The notes beneath the pieces were generated by a model that was not told where the DNA came from, searched no databases, and worked only from the letters and a program-made list of their open reading frames with translations. From Stenotrophomonas sp. Marseille-Q4652 (GTDB lineage: Bacteria > Pseudomonadota > Gammaproteobacteria > Xanthomonadales > Xanthomonadaceae), in assembly GCF_916618915.1 (NCBI RefSeq), contig NZ_CAKAKE010000001.1, positions 1,612,001 through 1,676,000 of the forward strand: 64,000 bases of DNA, given 5' to 3'. Positions within the stretch are counted from its first letter, which is position 1. Each line of letters opens with the position of its first letter. Shown here piece after piece: positions 23,834 through 34,599 of the stretch. A program made the position numbers and the translations under genes.

Positions 23834-25918
23834 ATGCCGGGGTTTCTCATGAAAGGTTTCTCGAAGCTGGGCTGGGCAGCCCTTTCACTGCTGGGCGCTT
23901 TCTGCCTTGGCGTGGTTGCCCTGCGTCGTGGCGAACACATCAACGCGCTGTGGATCGTCATCGCCGCGGTCTCCATCTACCTGGTGGCGTTCCGCTATTA
24001 CGGCCTGTTCATCGCCAACAAGGTGCTGGGCGTGGACCGGACCCGCGCCACGCCGGCCTACCTCAACAATGACGGCCTGGACTACGTGCCCACCAACAAG
24101 CACGTGCTTTTCGGCCACCACTTCGCCGCCATCGCCGGCGCCGGCCCGCTGGTCGGTCCGGTACTGGCCGCGCAGATGGGCTACCTGCCGGGCACGCTGT
24201 GGCTGATCGCCGGCGTGGTGCTGGCCGGTGCGGTGCAGGACTTCATGATCCTGTTCATCTCCAACCGGCGTAACGGCCGCTCGCTGGGCGACCTGGTGCG
24301 CGAGGAAATGGGACCGGTGCCCGGCACCATCGCCCTGTTCGGCGTATTCATGATCATGATCATCATCCTTGCAGTGCTGGCGATGATCGTGGTCAAGGCA
24401 CTGGAAGGCAGCCCCTGGGGCATGTTCACCGTGATCGCGACGATGCCGATCGCGATCCTGATGGGCGTGTACATGCGCTACATCCGCCCGGGCAAGATCG
24501 GCGAGATCTCGGTTGTCGGCCTGATCCTGTTGCTGCTGGCGATCTGGTACGGTGGCAAGGTCGCCACCGACCCGGTGATGGGCCCGATGTTCACCTTCAC
24601 CGGCGTGCAGATCACCTGGATGCTGATCGGCTACGGCTTCGTCGCCGCGGTACTGCCGGTGTGGCTGCTGCTGGCCCCGCGTGACTACCTGTCCACCTTC
24701 CTCAAGATCGGCACCATCGTCGGCCTGGCGATCGGCATCCTGATCGTCATGCCGGAACTGAAGATGCCGGCGCTGACCCAGTTCACCGACGGCACCGGCC
24801 CGGTGTGGAAGGGCAGCATGTTCCCGTTCCTGTTCATCACCATTGCCTGCGGCGCGGTGTCCGGCTTCCATGCCCTGATCAGCTCGGGCACCACGCCCAA
24901 GCTGCTGGCCAATGAAGGCCACGCTGCCTACATCGGCTACGGCGGCATGCTGATGGAATCGTTCGTGGCGATCATGGCGATGGTGGCGGCCTCGATCATC
25001 GAGCCGGGCATCTACTTCGCAATGAACAGCCCGGCCGCGGTGATCGGTACCGACGTGGTCACCGCCGCGGCGCACATCACAAACGAGTGGGGCTTTGCGA
25101 TCAGTCCCGACGTGCTGACCGCCACCGCCGCGGACATTGGCGAGTCGAGCATCCTGTCGCGCGCCGGTGGTGCACCGACGCTGGCGGTGGGCATCGCCCA
25201 GATCCTGCACGCGGTCATCCCGGGCGACGGCATGATGGCGTTCTGGTACCACTTCGCGATCCTGTTCGAAGCGCTGTTCATCCTCACCGCGGTCGATGCC
25301 GGCACGCGTTCGGGCCGCTTCATGCTGCAGGACCTGCTGGGCAACTTCATCCCGGCCCTGCGCCGCACCGACTCGTGGGGCGCCAACATCATCGCCACCG
25401 CCGGCTGCGTGGCGCTGTGGGGTTACTTCCTGTACCAGGGTGTCACCGATCCGCTGGGCGGCATCAACATGCTGTGGCCGCTGTTCGGCATCGCCAACCA
25501 GATGCTGGCCGGCGTGGCGCTGATGCTGTGCGCGGTGGTGCTGTTCAAGATGAAGAAGGACCGCTACGCCTGGGTGCCGGTGATCCCGGCGATCTGGCTG
25601 CTGATCTGCACCACGGCTGCCGGCCTGATCAAGTTGTTCTCCAGCGTCCCGGCCGTGGGCTTCGTCGCCCAGGCGCACAAGTACCGTGATGCGATCGCCG
25701 CTGGCGAGCTGCTGGCCCCGTCCAAGGACTTCGGGCAGATGAAGCAGATCATGATCAACAACTACATCAACGCCGGCCTGACCGTGCTGTTCCTGTTCGT
25801 TGTGTTCGCGGTGCTGGTCTACTCGATCAGGACGATCATGGCTGCGCGTCGCTCGCCGCAGCGTACGGACCATGAAACCCCGTACGTGGCACTGAAGCCG
25901 CACGAGATGGAGGCCTGA
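23834..25918 (+). CDS. cstA: Carbon starvation protein CstA (peptide/pyruvate transporter)
   Basis: A 689-694-residue membrane protein with about 18 hydrophobic segments. Family signatures include NNDGLDYVPTNKHVLFGHHFAA, AGPLVGPVLAAQMGYLPG and SGFHALISSGTTPK. CstA proteins take up peptides or pyruvate during carbon limitation. Two starts are possible: ATG 23834 (AGGG 9 bases upstream) and ATG 23849 (MKGFSKLGW), the latter the more usual N-terminus. The stop overlaps the ATG of the YbdD/YjiX gene (TGATG), so the pair is translationally coupled as in other bacteria. Confidence 0.95.
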   Translation: MPGFLMKGFSKLGWAALSLLGAFCLGVVALRRGEHINALWIVIAAVSIYLVAFRYYGLFIANKVLGVDRTRATPAYLNNDGLDYVPTNKHVLFGHHFAAIAGAGPLVGPVLAAQMGYLPGTLWLIAGVVLAGAVQDFMILFISNRRNGRSLGDLVREEMGPVPGTIALFGVFMIMIIILAVLAMIVVKALEGSPWGMFTVIATMPIAILMGVYMRYIRPGKIGEISVVGLILLLLAIWYGGKVATDPVMGPMFTFTGVQITWMLIGYGFVAAVLPVWLLLAPRDYLSTFLKIGTIVGLAIGILIVMPELKMPALTQFTDGTGPVWKGSMFPFLFITIACGAVSGFHALISSGTTPKLLANEGHAAYIGYGGMLMESFVAIMAMVAASIIEPGIYFAMNSPAAVIGTDVVTAAAHITNEWGFAISPDVLTATAADIGESSILSRAGGAPTLAVGIAQILHAVIPGDGMMAFWYHFAILFEALFILTAVDAGTRSGRFMLQDLLGNFIPALRRTDSWGANIIATAGCVALWGYFLYQGVTDPLGGINMLWPLFGIANQMLAGVALMLCAVVLFKMKKDRYAWVPVIPAIWLLICTTAAGLIKLFSSVPAVGFVAQAHKYRDAIAAGELLAPSKDFGQMKQIMINNYINAGLTVLFLFVVFAVLVYSIRTIMAARRSPQRTDHETPYVALKPHEMEA

Positions 25919-26142
25919 TGGCCGGGGCACTCGTCCCGGCCGGGCAGCACCAGGCGTTCCGCCGCACCTGGCGGCGCCTGGTGCAGACCGCGCGGCTGTG
26001 CTGCGGGGTGCCCGACTACGACAACTACGTGCGGCACATGCGCGAGAAGCATCCGGACCGGGAGGTCATGGACTACAAGACCTTCTTCCGCGAACGCCAG
26101 GAAGCCCGGTTCGGCGGACGCAGCGGCTTCCGCTGTTGCTGA
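25918..26142 (+). CDS. YbdD/YjiX family small protein, partner of CstA
   Basis: A 74-residue protein with the family signature: CCGVPDYDNYVRHMREKHPD, MDYKTFFRERQEARFG and a Cys-rich end (GFRCC). It is always next to cstA/btsT-type transporters. It is required for activity of the partner transporter in Enterobacteria; by analogy it may act on CstA here. Its ATG overlaps the cstA stop. Confidence 0.93.
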   Translation: MAGALVPAGQHQAFRRTWRRLVQTARLCCGVPDYDNYVRHMREKHPDREVMDYKTFFRERQEARFGGRSGFRCC

Positions 26143-26166
26143 TCCACGACCTGCAATGAAACGGGG

Positions 26167-26196
26167 AACGGCGGAGCAAAGGCTCCGCCGTTTTCT
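26167..26196 (+). terminator. Terminator of the cstA operon
   Basis: A stem AACGGCGGAGC/GCTCCGCCGTT with loop AAAG, followed by TTCTTTT, 24 bases after the stop codon. Confidence 0.9.
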
Positions 26197-26298
26197 TTTG
26201 GGTGAGGGTCACATGCCCGGTGATGGCTGCCGGCAGTTGCTAGCATCACCGGCGCCCGGCCGAGGTGCCGGCGTCGCCACGGACAAGGAGGAGTCCCC

Positions 26299-27042
26299 AT
26301 GCGCAGGCTGCTGACCACGGTCGTGATCGCCAGCTCGATGTTGCTGGCGTGCAGCGCCACGGCTCTCGCGGGAGCGACGGAGCGCCCTCCCGTTGCCGAT
26401 GCCAAGCCCGCCATCGCCTTTGCCGATCCGGCAATCCGGCCGCTGGCCGATGCCGTGGCGGCCGACAAGGTCGCGCGGATCAGGGAGCTGGTGCCGCACA
26501 GCAATCTTGCCGCCCGCGGCGACCAGGGGGTGACCCTGCTGGAATGGGCGATCTGGAACCGCCGGCCGCGCGCCCTGGTCGCCCTGCTCCAAGCCAGTGC
26601 CGACCCGTCATTGCCGGGCATGGACGGGGAGACCGTGGTGCACATGGCGGCGATGGTCGGGGACCCGGTGTACCTGGAGGTACTTCTCGCGCACGGCGCT
26701 CCGGTGGACGTGGTCCGCCAGGGCAATGGCTGGACGCCGCTGTTCCGCGCCGTGCTGCACCGGCGCCACGCGCAGCGCGAGGCACTGGTCGCCGCCGGAG
26801 CGGACATCAACCACCGCGACAGTACCGGTCGCGGCCTGCTGCACCTGGCAGCCGATGATTCGGCCACCGTGCTGCGGCTGCTGGAGCTGGGCGTGGATCC
26901 GCAGGCACGCGACAACACCGGCGCCACCTTCCAGCGCACGTTCTTCCGGGCCCCGGAGCGGGTGCTGAACGACAGGGCCAAGGCCAATCGTGACCGTGTC
27001 CGGGCGTGGCTGCGGGCCAGGGGCATCGCCCCGGAAGGCTGA
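26299..27042 (+). CDS. Ankyrin-repeat lipoprotein
   Basis: A 247-residue protein. GGAGGAG lies 6 bases before the ATG. The signal peptide ends in a lipobox (LLAC, Cys18). From about residue 75 there are four ankyrin-like repeats (GVTLLEWAIWNRRPRALVALL, DGETVVHMAAMVGDPVYLEVLL, GWTPLFRAVLHRRHAQREAL, GRGLLHLAADDSATVLRLLEL), each with the usual helix-turn-helix spacing. Ankyrin repeats bind proteins; a membrane-tethered periplasmic ankyrin protein suggests an envelope interaction or inhibitor role, with no partner visible. It is a single gene between two terminators. Confidence 0.85.
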   Translation: MRRLLTTVVIASSMLLACSATALAGATERPPVADAKPAIAFADPAIRPLADAVAADKVARIRELVPHSNLAARGDQGVTLLEWAIWNRRPRALVALLQASADPSLPGMDGETVVHMAAMVGDPVYLEVLLAHGAPVDVVRQGNGWTPLFRAVLHRRHAQREALVAAGADINHRDSTGRGLLHLAADDSATVLRLLELGVDPQARDNTGATFQRTFFRAPERVLNDRAKANRDRVRAWLRARGIAPEG

Positions 27043-27077
27043 GCAGGGCGCCAGCGAGCGCGGGCTCCGGGAAGAAG

Positions 27078-27102
27078 AAAGGGCCGCTTTGGCGGCCCTT
27101 TC
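27078..27102. terminator. Bidirectional terminator between ankyrin lipoprotein and DUF819 genes
   Basis: AAAGGGCCGC-TTTG-GCGGCCCTTT, with A-rich and T-rich flanks, sits between convergent genes. Confidence 0.9.
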
Positions 27103-27123
27103 CCTGTGCGTTCCTGCAGGGGC

Positions 27124-28380
27124 TCAGCCCTGCCCTGCCATCCAGCGCAGGGTAAGGCCGGTGATGTAGGCCAGCACCGTGCCGGTGGCGTAGCCCACCG
27201 TGCCCAGCAGCACGCCCACCGGGGCCAGGCTCGGGTGGAAGGCCGCGGCCACCACTGGTGCCGAGGCCGCCGCGCCGACGTTGCCCTGCGAGCCGATGGC
27301 CAGGAAGAACATCGGTGCCTTCAGCAGCCGGCCGACCACGTACAGCAGCAGCACGTGGGTCGCCATCCAGATCACGCCGAGCAGGAACAGCATAGGACGG
27401 TCGGCCAGCGCGGCCAGGTCCATCTGCATGCCGATGCAGGCGATCAGGAAGTACAGGAACAGCGTGCCGACCTTGGACGCGCCGGCCGCTTCCAGGTCGC
27501 GGGCACGGGTAAAGCTCAGGGCCAGGCCGGCGAACGTGGACAGCATCACCACCCACACGAAGGTCGAGTCCAACGACGCCTGCCGGGCGAAGCTGATGTT
27601 CTCCGCGCACCAGGCCGAAGCGACGCCGCCGATGGCATGTGCGCCGCCGACGATGCCCAGGCCGACGCCGACGATCACCATCAGGTCGGTCAGGGTCGGG
27701 ATGCGCGAGTTCTTCGCCTGGTAGTCGGCGATGCGTCGCTTCATGTCATCGATGGCGGCAGTGTCCGCACCGCTACGCGCATCGATCTTCTCGGCGCGGC
27801 CACCCAGCCAGATCAGCGCCGGCATCAGCAGCAGGCTGGCGCACAGCACGTCGACCACGGCGAACTGGCCGAAGGTGGTGGCATCGACATTGAAGGTTTC
27901 GCGCATGGCGGCCATGTTGGCGCCGCCGCCGATCCAGCTGCCGGCCAGCGCGGCCATGCCGGCCCAGGTATCGCCTTCCATCGTGGCCGGGCTGATCAGC
28001 TTCATCACCTGGAACGAGACCACCGCGCCGAGCATGATGCCGACCGTACCGGTGACGAACATGGCCAGCAGTTTCGGACCCAGACGCAGGATGCCCTTGA
28101 TGTCGATCGACAGGGTCAGCAGCACCAGCGCCGCCGGCAGCAGCACGTCACGCGCGACCGGGTTGTAGAGCTTGGTGGCGTGGCCGTCGAGGATGCCGAA
28201 GGTGTTGTACAGCGCCGGGATGAAGTAGCACAGCAGCAGCGCCGGGATGACGGCGAAGAATTTCGCCCAGATCCCTGCGTTCTTGCTGGAGAGATGGAAG
28301 ATCAGCGCCAGGGTGGCGGCGATCAGGCCGAGGCCGACGATGTCGTTGGTGATCAGGGTGGTACTGCTTTCGGGCGTCAT
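27124..28380 (-). CDS. DUF819 family integral membrane protein
   Basis: A 418-residue protein with about 11 hydrophobic segments and the DUF819 (YjcL-like) core: GSWIGGGANMAAMRETFN, FGQFAVVDVLCASLLLMPAL and GSQGNVGAAASAPVVAAAFHP. The ATG at 28380 follows GGAG and precedes the first membrane segment; the more distal start gives an Arg-rich extension. The family looks like secondary transporters with two pseudo-symmetric halves, but no substrate is established. It lies 78 bases downstream of the S9 peptidase on the same strand, so co-expression and a peptide or amino-acid substrate are plausible. Confidence 0.85.
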   Translation of the reverse strand: MTPESSTTLITNDIVGLGLIAATLALIFHLSSKNAGIWAKFFAVIPALLLCYFIPALYNTFGILDGHATKLYNPVARDVLLPAALVLLTLSIDIKGILRLGPKLLAMFVTGTVGIMLGAVVSFQVMKLISPATMEGDTWAGMAALAGSWIGGGANMAAMRETFNVDATTFGQFAVVDVLCASLLLMPALIWLGGRAEKIDARSGADTAAIDDMKRRIADYQAKNSRIPTLTDLMVIVGVGLGIVGGAHAIGGVASAWCAENISFARQASLDSTFVWVVMLSTFAGLALSFTRARDLEAAGASKVGTLFLYFLIACIGMQMDLAALADRPMLFLLGVIWMATHVLLLYVVGRLLKAPMFFLAIGSQGNVGAAASAPVVAAAFHPSLAPVGVLLGTVGYATGTVLAYITGLTLRWMAGQG

Positions 28381-28458
28381 CGCCACTCCGTGGAGTTGGG
28401 AGGCAGGCCGCCGGCGCATCAGCTGACACGCCGGCGGTGTTGCGGAGGCCGATGCTCG

Positions 28459-30522
<2,064 letters not shown>

Positions 30523-30615
30523 CGGCATCTCCGGATGAGGGCAAAGCGCCGATGGTAGGGCCGGGCGCGGTTGCCGGCAAAGGCCATCGGTCATGGCGGC
30601 CGACCGCCAGAAACA

Positions 30616-30641
30616 ACAAACCCCGCCGCGGCGGGGTTTGT
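30616..30641 (-). terminator. Terminator after the OPT transporter
   Basis: ACAAACCCCGCC/GGCGGGGTTTGT stem, 19 bases after the transporter stop, between it and the S9 peptidase start. Confidence 0.88.
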
Positions 30642-30659
30642 CGTTGGCTCTGGGCCCGG

Positions 30660-32627
30660 TCAGACCGCCGATGCCTTCCTGCCGGTGCGGTAGATCAGCC
30701 AGCCCACCAGGAACAGCACGGCCAGGCCGATCCACTGCGCGGCCGGCAGGTGGAACGGCACCGCCAGCACGTCGGCCCGGCTGCTGACCACGATCGGCAC
30801 GGCGATGGCGATGCCCATCAGCGCCTCACCGGTGATCAGGCCGGCGGCGAACAGCACGCCCGGCTTGTGCACGCGGTCGCGGCCCTCTTCGTCATCGGCG
30901 CGCACCTTGTGGAAACGCTCGACCAGGTGGGCGATCAGGCCACCCAGGAAGATCGGCACCATCAGTTCCAGCGGCAGGTAGATGCCGATGGCCGCGGCCA
31001 GCACCGGCACGCGGAAGCGCTTGCCGGTGGCCTTGAGCCAGCTGTCCAGGGCGATGATGGCCGCGCCGACCAGCGCGCCGATGCCGATGAAGGTCCACGG
31101 CAGTTCACCACCGAACAGGCCCTTGGCCACAGACGCCATCAGGTTGGCCTGCGGGGCGGCCAGCGCGTTGGGGTGCAGCTCGGTCTTGACGCCGATGCCG
31201 TAGGCCGTGGCCAGCAGGTTCAGCACCGGGGCCATGATCAGCGCGCACGAGAACGCGCCGATGCCCAGCATCAGCTGCTGCTTCCACGGGGTGGCACCGA
31301 CGATGTAGCCGGCCTTGAGGTCCTGCAGGTTGTCGCCACCGACCGCCGCGGCGCAGCACACCACCGCGCCGATCATGATCGCGGCGACCGCACCCAGGGG
31401 CGCGCCGCCGACACCGACCGGGACCAGGCCATCGGCGCCCAGCAGCACCACCAGCACCGCCGAGGCGAACAGGATGGTGGAGATGGTGATGCCCGAGACC
31501 GGGTTGTTGGACGAACCGATCAGGCCGGCCAGGTAGGCCGAGACGGACACGAACAGGAAGCCGGCGACGATCATGATGATGGTCATCGGGATCGACACGT
31601 GCCACTGGCCGACGATGGCCTGGTACAGGGCCAGCAGCGGCAGCACGAAGGCGACCAGCGCGATCAGCATCCACTTCATCGGCAGGTCGCGCTCGGTGTG
31701 CGCCAGCACCGGGCCGCCGGTGCTCTTGCGGGCGGCGGCAAAGCCGCTCCTGATGCCGTTGAGCAGCGACTTTCGCAGCGAGATCAGCGTCCAGATGCCG
31801 CCGATCAGCATCGCGCCCACGCCCAGGTAACGCATCTTCGCGCCCCAGATGGCGAACGCGGCCTCGGTGGACGAGGCGGTGGCGATCGACGCGGCCAGCG
31901 CCGGGTCGGTGTCCATGAAGAACGCCTGGTACAGCGGGATGGCGATGTGCCAGGTCAGGATCGAGCCGGACACCACCACGATGCCGACGTTGAGGCCGAC
32001 GATGTAGCCCACGCCCAGCAGCGCCGGCGACAGGTTGGTGCCGATGAAGGCGGTGACCTTCGAGCTGCCAACATAGGCCGAGGTGGCCCAGGCATCGGGG
32101 ATCAGGCGCATGCCGCTTTCGGCGGCCAGCTTCACGAACGCACCGATCACCGCCGACAGGCCGAGGATCTTCAGGCCCGGACCGGGGTTCTCGCCGGCCT
32201 TGAGCACTTCGGCCGCGGCCTTGCCTTCGGGGAACGGCAGCGGGTCCTCGACGATCATCGAGCGGCGCAGCGGCACCGAGAACAGCACGCCGAGCAGGCC
32301 GCCGAGACCGGCGATGCCCAGCACCCACCAGTACTTGAAGTCCGGCCAGTAGCCCATGATCACCAGCGCCGGGATGGTGAAGATCACGCCGGCGGCGATC
32401 GACGAGCCGGCCGAGGCGCCGGTCTGGACGATGTTGTTCTCGAGGATGGAACCGCCCCCGAGCAGTCGCAGCACGCCCATGGAAATCACGGCGGCCGGAA
32501 TGGCGGTGGCGATGGTCAGGCCCGCGAACAGGCCGAGGTAGGCATTGGCGGCGGACAGGATCACCGCCAGCACGATGGCAAGGGCCACCGCGCGGAAGGT
32601 GAGCTGCCGCGGTGAGGCGTCAGACAT
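30660..32627 (-). CDS. OPT-family oligopeptide transporter
   Basis: A 655-residue membrane protein with about 16 hydrophobic segments. OPT signatures include NAYLGLFAGLTIATAIPAAV near the N-terminus, NIVQTGASAGSSIAAGVIFT and a long C-terminal transporter half (GLITGEALMGIAIAVPIV). Bacterial members of this type (YPPG clade) are thought to take up peptides or metal complexes by proton symport. It is divergent from the POT gene, with a 143-base shared upstream region. Confidence 0.9.
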   Translation of the reverse strand: MSDASPRQLTFRAVALAIVLAVILSAANAYLGLFAGLTIATAIPAAVISMGVLRLLGGGSILENNIVQTGASAGSSIAAGVIFTIPALVIMGYWPDFKYWWVLGIAGLGGLLGVLFSVPLRRSMIVEDPLPFPEGKAAAEVLKAGENPGPGLKILGLSAVIGAFVKLAAESGMRLIPDAWATSAYVGSSKVTAFIGTNLSPALLGVGYIVGLNVGIVVVSGSILTWHIAIPLYQAFFMDTDPALAASIATASSTEAAFAIWGAKMRYLGVGAMLIGGIWTLISLRKSLLNGIRSGFAAARKSTGGPVLAHTERDLPMKWMLIALVAFVLPLLALYQAIVGQWHVSIPMTIIMIVAGFLFVSVSAYLAGLIGSSNNPVSGITISTILFASAVLVVLLGADGLVPVGVGGAPLGAVAAIMIGAVVCCAAAVGGDNLQDLKAGYIVGATPWKQQLMLGIGAFSCALIMAPVLNLLATAYGIGVKTELHPNALAAPQANLMASVAKGLFGGELPWTFIGIGALVGAAIIALDSWLKATGKRFRVPVLAAAIGIYLPLELMVPIFLGGLIAHLVERFHKVRADDEEGRDRVHKPGVLFAAGLITGEALMGIAIAVPIVVSSRADVLAVPFHLPAAQWIGLAVLFLVGWLIYRTGRKASAV

Positions 32628-32770
32628 GGGATTCCCCGGGAAAAAAGCCGTCCAACGCTAGCGCCGGTGCCGGCGCAAGTCCAGCCACGCTGTGTTCCGG
32701 CGGCGCGGCCGGTCCAGCCAGGGCATGGCCCGGGCCTATACTCCGCGGCTTTCGCCCCAGCCCCGGTCCC

Positions 32771-34534
32771 ATGGCCACAACCCCCCTGCCCGCCCACGGG
32801 GGCGACGATTTCCTCGGCCACCCCAAGGGGGTCTACGTCTGTTTCTTCACCGAGATGTGGGAGCGCTTCTCCTTCTACGGAATGAAGGCGCTGCTGCTGC
32901 TGTACCTGACCAAGTACCACCTGTTCGGCGACAAGGCCGGGCTGGACCTGCTCGGTGCCTACGGCGGCCTGGTGTACTGCATCCCGGTGTTCGGCGGCCT
33001 GCTGGCCGACCGCTGGCTCGGCATGCGCAAGGCCGTGGTGTTCGGTGGCATCCTGCTGGTGCTGGGCCATGTCGGCATGGCGTTCGAGGGGCAGGCCGCG
33101 CAGCGCGTGGCCGGCGACGTGGTACGCGACGAGGGCGCGCTGGCGGTGACCTACGTGTCGCTGGCGCTGATCATCATGGGCGTGGGTTTCCTCAAGCCCA
33201 ACATCTCCACCATCGTCGGCAAGCTCTATGCGGAGAACGACCCGCGTCGTGACTCGGGCTTCTCGCTGTTCTACGCCGGCATCAACCTCGGTGCGCTGTT
33301 CGCCTCGCTGATCTGCGGCTTCCTCGGCGAGGCCTACGGCTGGAAGTACGGTTTTGGTGCGGCCGGCATCGGCATGCTGGCCGGCCTGGCGATGTTCCTG
33401 TGGGGCCAGAAATACCTGCACGGCCATGCCGAACCGGCCGAACCGGCGCGCCTGCGCGAGCGCATCGCCGGGTTGCCGCGCGAATGGCTGATCTACCTCG
33501 GCGCACTGCTGGGCGTGGTGCCGCTGGCGGCGCTGATGTGGGCCGCGGCCAACGGCGCGTTCGCGCTCGGCGGCGAGCTGAGCCTGGCGCTGATGCTGAT
33601 GCTGGTGGTGCTGGCCGCGGTGCTGCTGTGGTTTGCCTGGTTCACCGGCACCCAGTGCACGCCGGTGCAGCGCCAGCAGATGATCGCGCTGATGGCGCTG
33701 ATCTTCATGGCGCTGGTGTTCTTCACCCTGTACGAGCAGTCCTACGGTTCGTGGGTCACCTTTACCGACCGCCTGCTGACCAAGGACGTGGTGCCGGCGC
33801 TGGTGATCCGGGACGGCACGCCGCTGCCGTGGTCGATCGCCTCGCTGCTGCTCGCGCCGCTGGCGTTCGTGGCCAGTGCCCGGCTGTCCGAACGGCGCCC
33901 CGGCTCCGGGGCCGCGCGCAGCCTGTTCGTGGCCATCGCGCTGGTGATCGCCGTGCTGCTGGTGCGCGACTGCCTGGTGATCCCGCAGACCGCCGGCTCG
34001 CTGACCTATCTCGGTGGCCTGTTCCTGGTGCTGCTGGCGCCGCTGTTCGCGTTGCTGTGGGCCTGGCTGGACCGTCGCGGCCTGGAACCGGGCAAGCCGC
34101 TGAAGTCCTCGCTGGGCCTGGTGCTGGGTGCGCTGGCCTTCGTGCCGCTGGCGCTGGCCGCGCAGCAGGCCGGCGCCAGTGGGCAGATGGCCAGCGTGTG
34201 GTGGCTGGTGCTGGCCTACCTCCTGCTGGCCAGCGGCGAGATGTGCCTGTCGCCGGTGGGCCTGTCGGCGGTGACCCAGCTGGCCGCGCCGCGCGTGGTC
34301 AGCCTGATGATGGGCACCTGGTTCCTGGCCACTGCTTTCTCCGAAACGCTGGCCGCGCTGTTCGGCAAGCTGGCCGCTATCGACGTGCCCGAGGGCGAGG
34401 TGATGGACCTGGTCCAGGCCGCGGCACGCTACGAGCACCTGTTCTGGCTGCTGATGTGGATCGGCCTGGGCTGCGCGGTGCTGGCCCTGCTGGCGACCCC
34501 GGTGCTGAAGCGGATGATGCACGGCGTGCGCTGA
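32771..34534 (+). CDS. POT/PTR2 family proton-dependent di/tripeptide transporter
   Basis: A 587-residue MFS-fold transporter. The family signatures are complete: FTEMWERFSFYGMKALLLLYL (proton-coupling ExxER motif), GGLLADRWLGMRKAV and the PTR2 segment FSLFYAGINLGALFASLICG. The ATG at 32771 gives the normal start MATTPLPAHGGDDFLGHPKGV. A -10-like TATACT (32737-32742) lies 28 bases upstream. With the divergent OPT transporter and the S9 peptidase it forms a peptide-use block. Confidence 0.95.
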   Translation: MATTPLPAHGGDDFLGHPKGVYVCFFTEMWERFSFYGMKALLLLYLTKYHLFGDKAGLDLLGAYGGLVYCIPVFGGLLADRWLGMRKAVVFGGILLVLGHVGMAFEGQAAQRVAGDVVRDEGALAVTYVSLALIIMGVGFLKPNISTIVGKLYAENDPRRDSGFSLFYAGINLGALFASLICGFLGEAYGWKYGFGAAGIGMLAGLAMFLWGQKYLHGHAEPAEPARLRERIAGLPREWLIYLGALLGVVPLAALMWAAANGAFALGGELSLALMLMLVVLAAVLLWFAWFTGTQCTPVQRQQMIALMALIFMALVFFTLYEQSYGSWVTFTDRLLTKDVVPALVIRDGTPLPWSIASLLLAPLAFVASARLSERRPGSGAARSLFVAIALVIAVLLVRDCLVIPQTAGSLTYLGGLFLVLLAPLFALLWAWLDRRGLEPGKPLKSSLGLVLGALAFVPLALAAQQAGASGQMASVWWLVLAYLLLASGEMCLSPVGLSAVTQLAAPRVVSLMMGTWFLATAFSETLAALFGKLAAIDVPEGEVMDLVQAAARYEHLFWLLMWIGLGCAVLALLATPVLKRMMHGVR

Positions 34535-34550
34535 TCTGCAGCGACACACA

Positions 34551-34580
34551 CAACAACGGCGCCCTCGGGCGCCGTTGTTG
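34551..34580. terminator. Bidirectional terminator between the POT and katE genes
   Basis: A 14-base-pair stem CAACAACGGCGCCC/GGGCGCCGTTGTTG, followed by TTTCC, lies between convergent genes. Confidence 0.92.
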
Positions 34581-34599
34581 TTTCCGCTGGATTGACCGC